From assembly GCA_039936235.1 (NCBI GenBank), contig JBDTIS010000165.1:1-11453 (forward strand): 11,453 nt of DNA. Direction: 5' to 3'. A program made the position numbers and the translations under genes. This document shows, piece by piece, positions 8,020-11,453 of this stretch. The notes under the pieces are model-generated. The model saw only the letters and a list, made by a program, of their open reading frames with translations. It was not told the DNA's origin and did not search any database. Position 1 is the first letter of the stretch. Each line of letters begins with the position of its first letter. This DNA is from CAHJXF01 sp039936235 (GTDB lineage: Bacteria > Pseudomonadota > Gammaproteobacteria > Burkholderiales > Burkholderiaceae_D).

Positions 8020-9409
8020 CGACGGCCTCGTCGCGCGGCGTCGCGTGCAGTCCTGCATAGGAGAGGCCGGCACCGAACAGGAACCACAGGTACCAGTTGA
8101 AGGAAAGGTAATCGAGCATGTTGTCGGACGCGGCCATCAGCAGGAACGCGACGACCACGAAGCTCAGCATGAGCGATCCCAGGCGGTCGAACGCGATCAC
8201 GGACCGCAGGCCTTTCAGCAACTGACCGTACATCCAGACGAAGGCCATGACCCCGAGCACGCCGAGGTCGAAGAACAATTGCACGTAGACGTTGTGCGCG
8301 CCCCAGTTGACGCCGTTCGATTCGCGAAAGAAAGTCGGCGAGAAGAACTTGAACGCCTCCAGTCCGTAACCGTACACGTAGTGGATCGGGCTCATCGAGT
8401 CGAAGCCGCTGCGCCAGATCGACTCGCGCCAAGCGAACGAGTTCAGTCGGTCGTACGACGAGATGCTGTTGCCGCCGCCTTGCGTCAGGTCGAACAGTCG
8501 ATCGCCGACGCCGGGAATGAACAGCCCCGCGACACCGGCGAGGATCAGGTAGACGAAGTAGCGCCGCTCGAAGAGGAGTGCATAGCCGATGAACATGGCG
8601 GCGCACGCGACCCACGCACTCCGGGTCTTGGTCAGCAGCAGCATCAGCAGCAGTAGCGGCAAGTAGGCGTTGAGGATGAACCTCTTGACCGGCCCCAGCG
8701 CGAACGATCGGCCCTTCCCGACATACAACGTCAGGGCGATGATCAGCGTCAGGAAGAACGCAAATACGTTGGGATGGCTGAACGTGCTGCGAAGACGCAG
8801 GCCTTCGTTGGCGTATTCGTGGCCCCCGCCGGACGCGAGTTCGATGAAGCCGTAGGCCACCGGAATGACGGACGACCAGAGGATCAGCTTGATGCAGGTG
8901 CGGTAGTCGTTGTCCGTACGCACGAAATACCAGGCGCCGACGAACACCGCGAATTCGGACAGCAGTTGCAGGAAGAGCCTTGCGGCCGTGCTGCGATCGG
9001 GTGCCACGAACGTACCGAAGCAGATAAGAACGAGGAACGGCGCCCAGACCTTCCAGACGGTCTTCGAAAGCAGCTGCGGCTTCTCGATCACGAGCAGCAA
9101 CGCGATCAGGATCGCGAACCCGTTGATCAGACCGCCGACGCCGATCTGCATGCCGCCGACCGCCATCCGTGTCGAATCGAACAACACCTCGGTCGCCCCT
9201 CTGCTGAAGACCAGCATCAGCAGCAGCGTGGTGCGGCTGTACGCGAGCAGGAAGCCGAGAACGATTGCGGCAGGCAGCGCCATCAGCTTCAGCGGGCTGT
9301 CGCCCATCAGTGCGACGTAGCCGGGCAGCAGCGCGCCGAGCAACCCGGCGACGGCGATGATGCCGATCCAGGCAGACACAGTTGGCAACCGACTTGTCCG
9401 TGTGACCAT
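8009..9409 (-). CDS. O-antigen ligase/Wzy-type polysaccharide polymerase
   Basis: 466-residue polytopic inner-membrane protein with about 12 hydrophobic segments. It carries Wzy_C/O-antigen-ligase hallmarks: RLRSTFSHPNVFAFF at 205-219, LLTKTRSAWVA at 258-268, a large periplasmic loop at about 300-370, and GAHNVYVQLFFDLGVLG at 370-386, whose Arg and His residues lie in the regions used for catalysis by WaaL/Wzy proteins. In a glycosyltransferase operon with no lipid A core genes, polymerising lipid-linked repeat units in the periplasm (Wzx/Wzy route) is the better reading; transfer to lipid A cannot be excluded. The start is ATG at 9409, since GGAAG ends 7 nt upstream; a TTG at 9412 is less likely. 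It follows a 133-nt gap after the upstream glycosyltransferase gene, so a promoter or translational control here is possible, although I see no convincing -35/-10 pair. Confidence 0.88.
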   Translation of the reverse strand: MVTRTSRLPTVSAWIGIIAVAGLLGALLPGYVALMGDSPLKLMALPAAIVLGFLLAYSRTTLLLMLVFSRGATEVLFDSTRMAVGGMQIGVGGLINGFAILIALLLVIEKPQLLSKTVWKVWAPFLVLICFGTFVAPDRSTAARLFLQLLSEFAVFVGAWYFVRTDNDYRTCIKLILWSSVIPVAYGFIELASGGGHEYANEGLRLRSTFSHPNVFAFFLTLIIALTLYVGKGRSFALGPVKRFILNAYLPLLLLMLLLTKTRSAWVACAAMFIGYALLFERRYFVYLILAGVAGLFIPGVGDRLFDLTQGGGNSISSYDRLNSFAWRESIWRSGFDSMSPIHYVYGYGLEAFKFFSPTFFRESNGVNWGAHNVYVQLFFDLGVLGVMAFVWMYGQLLKGLRSVIAFDRLGSLMLSFVVVAFLLMAASDNMLDYLSFNWYLWFLFGAGLSYAGLHATPRDEAVVEG

Positions 9410-9416
9410 CAACGCA

Positions 9417-9429
9417 CTTCCTTTGGAAG
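9417..9429 (-). promoter_or_regulatory. Strong ribosome binding site inside a small hairpin, polymerase gene
   Basis: On the - strand the sequence reads CTTCC-AAA-GGAAG, a perfect 5-bp stem with a 3-nt loop. Its right arm is the Shine-Dalgarno GGAAG (9421-9417), 7 nt from the ATG at 9409. It is the clearest ribosome site in the window and fixes the polymerase start. Whether the short stem forms or matters in vivo is uncertain. Confidence 0.4.
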
Positions 9430-9542
9430 GAATGGGTCATCAGCAAGACCGCGATATTCGCATCCTAAGGGCGATCCGTCGTGGATAGGTCGGCCAGGCC
9501 GCCGCCGATACCCGCTCTCCTCGACAGCCTTACCGGTCGGCT

Positions 9543-10376
9543 TCATCGGCGATCGAGCGACAGGCTCTTGTCGCGGTTGCGAATGCGCTTGACGCGATCC
9601 CAGAGTTGCGTGGGAACGACCGATCGCGCAGCGACTTTCGTGGCGAGCGCGGCCAGCCGCGTCCAGAGTACGACGTCGCTGCGTGGGAAATGCTTCTTGT
9701 AGACCCGATGGCGCAGGCGGATGGTCTCGCTCGGCGACACACTCGACAGCCCGCCGATGAAGAATTCCGAAACGACCACGTCGACGTGGCGAAAGACCTT
9801 GCCTGCCTTGAAGAGGCGCAGGAAGAGGTCGTAGTCCGCCGCGATCTTCTCCGTCACGTCGAAGCCGTACTCTCGCTGCAGCGACACCCGCACGAAAGCG
9901 GATTGATGCGAGAAGCCGTTGCCATCGTGCAGCGTGAGTTGGTCGGCCGCCTTCTCGACGAAACGGTAGTCCGCGCCGCAGAAGATGCCGTCGCCGTAGA
10001 TCACGTCGCAGGCCGCCGGATCGCAGAGCGCGAATGCACGACTGATCGCGTCACGGCCTGTGAATACGTCGCCACCGTTCATGAAGATGATCCATTCGCC
10101 CGATGCGAGCGCCGCGCCCTTGTTCATCGCGCCGTAGGGTCCGCTATCCTTGCCGCTGACCCATCGAGTCATGCGGGATTCGTACCTGCGGATGACGTCG
10201 AGCGTCCCGTCGGTCGAACCTCCGTCGACGACGATGTATTCGAGGTTCGGATAGTCCTGTGCGATCACGCCGGTCAACGTGCGTTCGATGAGGTCGACCA
10301 GATTCAGGACCACCGTGATAACGGTGACCTTGGGTTGTATCGCAGTTGAGGGGACCGGGAGATTCGTGGTGCTCAT
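9543..10376 (-). CDS. GT2-family glycosyltransferase (WcaE-like GT-A)
   Basis: 277 residues from ATG at 10376. The frame is open further upstream, but that extension is antisense-like sequence overlapping the neighbour. Motifs: KVTVITVVLN at 16-25, DGGSTDGT at 51-58, SGKDSGPYGAMNKG at 74-87, IIFMNGGD at 96-103, FSHQSAFVR at 155-163 and ADYDLFLR at 180-187. The usual DxD position reads NGGD, with a glycine where the downstream-type paralogue has Asp; NSGD/NGGD variants are common in the WcaE-like branch, so this need not mean loss of activity. No membrane helix is evident. It should add one sugar to the lipid-linked unit in the cytoplasm. It lies 26 nt after the next GT2 gene, and a 133-nt gap follows before the polymerase gene. 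The two GT2 genes share most of these motifs and look like an old tandem duplication. Confidence 0.9.
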   Translation of the reverse strand: MSTTNLPVPSTAIQPKVTVITVVLNLVDLIERTLTGVIAQDYPNLEYIVVDGGSTDGTLDVIRRYESRMTRWVSGKDSGPYGAMNKGAALASGEWIIFMNGGDVFTGRDAISRAFALCDPAACDVIYGDGIFCGADYRFVEKAADQLTLHDGNGFSHQSAFVRVSLQREYGFDVTEKIAADYDLFLRLFKAGKVFRHVDVVVSEFFIGGLSSVSPSETIRLRHRVYKKHFPRSDVVLWTRLAALATKVAARSVVPTQLWDRVKRIRNRDKSLSLDRR

Positions 10377-10402
10377 GGATGGATGAATGGACTCGCGCCC
10401 CT

Positions 10403-11170
10403 TCAGGCCGTCTGGTTCAGCAGGCGCTTCTTCAGCCTGCGAAGCCACACGTAGCGGATGAAGTACCAGGCATATTCGAGCGACAGAAAATGTTTGCGAT
10501 GCATCCGATGCACTTCGCGGTCCGTGACAGCCGCGTGCTGCTGGCTGCGACCCAGCACGAAGTAGTAGGCGATGTTCCGGTCGATGAAATGAAAGTCCCT
10601 GCCGCCATCGGCCTTGAAGGCACGGATGATCCATTCGTAGTCGGCCGAGTAGCGGTACTGGCACTCGAACAGACCGAGCTTCGCGAACAGTGCACGGCGC
10701 ACGAATACGGCCTGATGGCAGAACGAGTTGTGCAGGAACTCCGAGATGGATCGGGACTTGAATGGAAACGCGGGATAGTTGATCAGGCCGGGTGCGGCGC
10801 CCTTCAGGATGACGTTGCCATAGACCAGTGCTCGCGAACCATCTTCGATGAACGCTGCCGCCACGTCCTCGACGACGCGATCGTCGATGAACGAGTCGTC
10901 GGCGTTGAGGAAGTAGACGATGTCGCCGGTCGACAGGCCGATACCCTTGTTCATCGCGTCGAAGATGCCGCCGTCTTTCTCCGAGACGATGGTCGCGATG
11001 CCGTCCGCATGGCGGCGCACGATGTCCATCGTGCCGTCGGTCGACGCGCCGTCGACGACGACGTGCTCGATGCCGCGATAGGTCTGCGACCGGACCGACT
11101 CGATCGTCCGTTCGATGCTGTCGGCCGCGTTGAAGCAGACCGTGATGACGGAAACTTTAGGCAGCGTCAT
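10403..11170 (-). CDS. GT2-family glycosyltransferase (GT-A)
   Basis: 255 residues, a complete compact GT-A enzyme. Motifs: PKVSVITVCFN at 4-14, DGASTDGT at 40-47, SEKDGGIFDAMNKG at 63-76, YFLNADD at 86-92 (the DxD-type metal site), FCHQAVFVR at 150-158 and ADYEWIIR at 176-183. The last 25 residues are Arg/Lys-rich with aromatics, suiting a membrane-surface location. The start is ATG at 11170, one nucleotide after the TAA of the upstream CatB-like gene (TAA-C-ATG), so translation is probably coupled; no good Shine-Dalgarno is visible. Donor and acceptor sugars are unknown. It resembles the next gene throughout, pointing to tandem paralogues with different specificities. Confidence 0.92.
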   Translation of the reverse strand: MTLPKVSVITVCFNAADSIERTIESVRSQTYRGIEHVVVDGASTDGTMDIVRRHADGIATIVSEKDGGIFDAMNKGIGLSTGDIVYFLNADDSFIDDRVVEDVAAAFIEDGSRALVYGNVILKGAAPGLINYPAFPFKSRSISEFLHNSFCHQAVFVRRALFAKLGLFECQYRYSADYEWIIRAFKADGGRDFHFIDRNIAYYFVLGRSQQHAAVTDREVHRMHRKHFLSLEYAWYFIRYVWLRRLKKRLLNQTA

Positions 11171-11171
11171 G

Positions 11172-11453
11172 TTATTCGTGCACGCAGGTCAGGGCATGCA
11201 CCGGCAAAATTTCGCCAGATGTGCTCGAGGATTCGTATCTCTCATGTGCTTCAACGAGGTTTGCAACCGCGTGTTGATCGTCGCTCTGATAGAAGTGAGC
11301 GAGCGTTCGTAACTTCTCCTCGCGCCAATCCCACCAGCGCAGTGCAAGGAGATCATCAATTTCGCCGGGTGAGTAGCGCATGCGGATGGTTCGCGCGGGC
11401 ACTCCCCCGACTATTTCGTAAGGTTCCACATCGCGAACGACCACAGCACCCGC
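11172..11453 (-). CDS. CatB/Vat-type hexapeptide acetyltransferase (N-terminus cut by window edge)
   Basis: Only the last 93 residues are visible; the frame enters from the right edge and a GTG at 11444 is internal. The fragment begins AGAVVVRDVEPYEIVGGVPA, the end of a left-handed beta-helix, followed by RTIRMRYSPGEIDDLLALRWWDW and a helical tail. This tail is characteristic of xenobiotic/CatB-type O-acetyltransferases, which use acetyl-CoA. In polysaccharide clusters such proteins acetylate sugars, and that is the likeliest role here, but the catalytic His region lies outside the window. The GC content is lower than in the middle of the window (135 of 240 bases, 56%, by hand over 11161-11400, against 73% in samples at 3001-3060 and 4561-4620), which may mark separate acquisition. 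Confidence 0.85.
   Translation of the reverse strand, partial: AGAVVVRDVEPYEIVGGVPARTIRMRYSPGEIDDLLALRWWDWREEKLRTLAHFYQSDDQHAVANLVEAHERYESSSTSGEILPVHALTCVHE

Noticed and set aside
8630..8665. CAG-rich run that looks like a triplet repeat
   Set aside because: It is the complement of CTG leucine codons in a membrane helix (near residues 250-259 of the polymerase) and not a separate repeat.
8016..9446. 476-residue - strand frame overlapping the polymerase gene
   Set aside because: It is a shifted reading of the same DNA with Arg-rich composition; the membrane-protein frame with Wzy_C motifs and a strong ribosome site is the real one.
8774..9592. 272-residue open frame on the + strand
   Set aside because: It is antisense to the polymerase gene, with charged low-complexity composition arising from leucine-codon complements.

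Overview
The window is part of an exopolysaccharide/surface-polysaccharide gene cluster from a high-GC proteobacterium. High GC, GC-ending codons and the mix of protein families suggest a Burkholderia-like betaproteobacterium. That is inference: no rRNA or species marker is present.

Layout. One gene lies on the + strand at the left edge (2-1429): the C-terminal part of a membrane acyltransferase fused to an SGNH domain. It is cut by the window edge and converges on everything else. The remaining ten genes are all on the - strand and read right to left. They are a CatB/Vat-type hexapeptide acetyltransferase (cut by the right edge), two related GT-A family 2 glycosyltransferases, an O-antigen ligase/polymerase-type membrane protein, an acyltransferase-3 protein, a secreted protein of unknown function, a serine-acetyltransferase-like hexapeptide protein, a membrane-bound processive-type GT2, a WecG/TagA/CpsF (GT26, GumM-like) glycosyltransferase and a GT4 glycosyltransferase. 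Most neighbours overlap by 4-11 nt or lie within 30 nt, as expected of one polycistronic unit. Two gaps break the chain: 133 nt before the polymerase gene, and about 200 nt before the GT4 gene, which holds a dRS3-like dispersed repeat.

How the genes fit together. Five glycosyltransferases could build a lipid-linked repeat unit at the inner face of the inner membrane. The polymerase-like protein would join units on the periplasmic side. Up to four acyl/acetyltransferases could decorate the sugars. The secreted protein would act on, or bind, the polymer outside the cytoplasm. No initiating phosphoglycosyltransferase, Wzx flippase, Wza/Wzc export genes or nucleotide-sugar genes are seen, so the cluster must continue beyond the window, most likely to the right (upstream of the - strand operon).

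I see no tRNA, rRNA, CRISPR array, insertion sequence or phage gene. No gene appears frameshifted. The least explained item is the secreted protein at 5528-6976.
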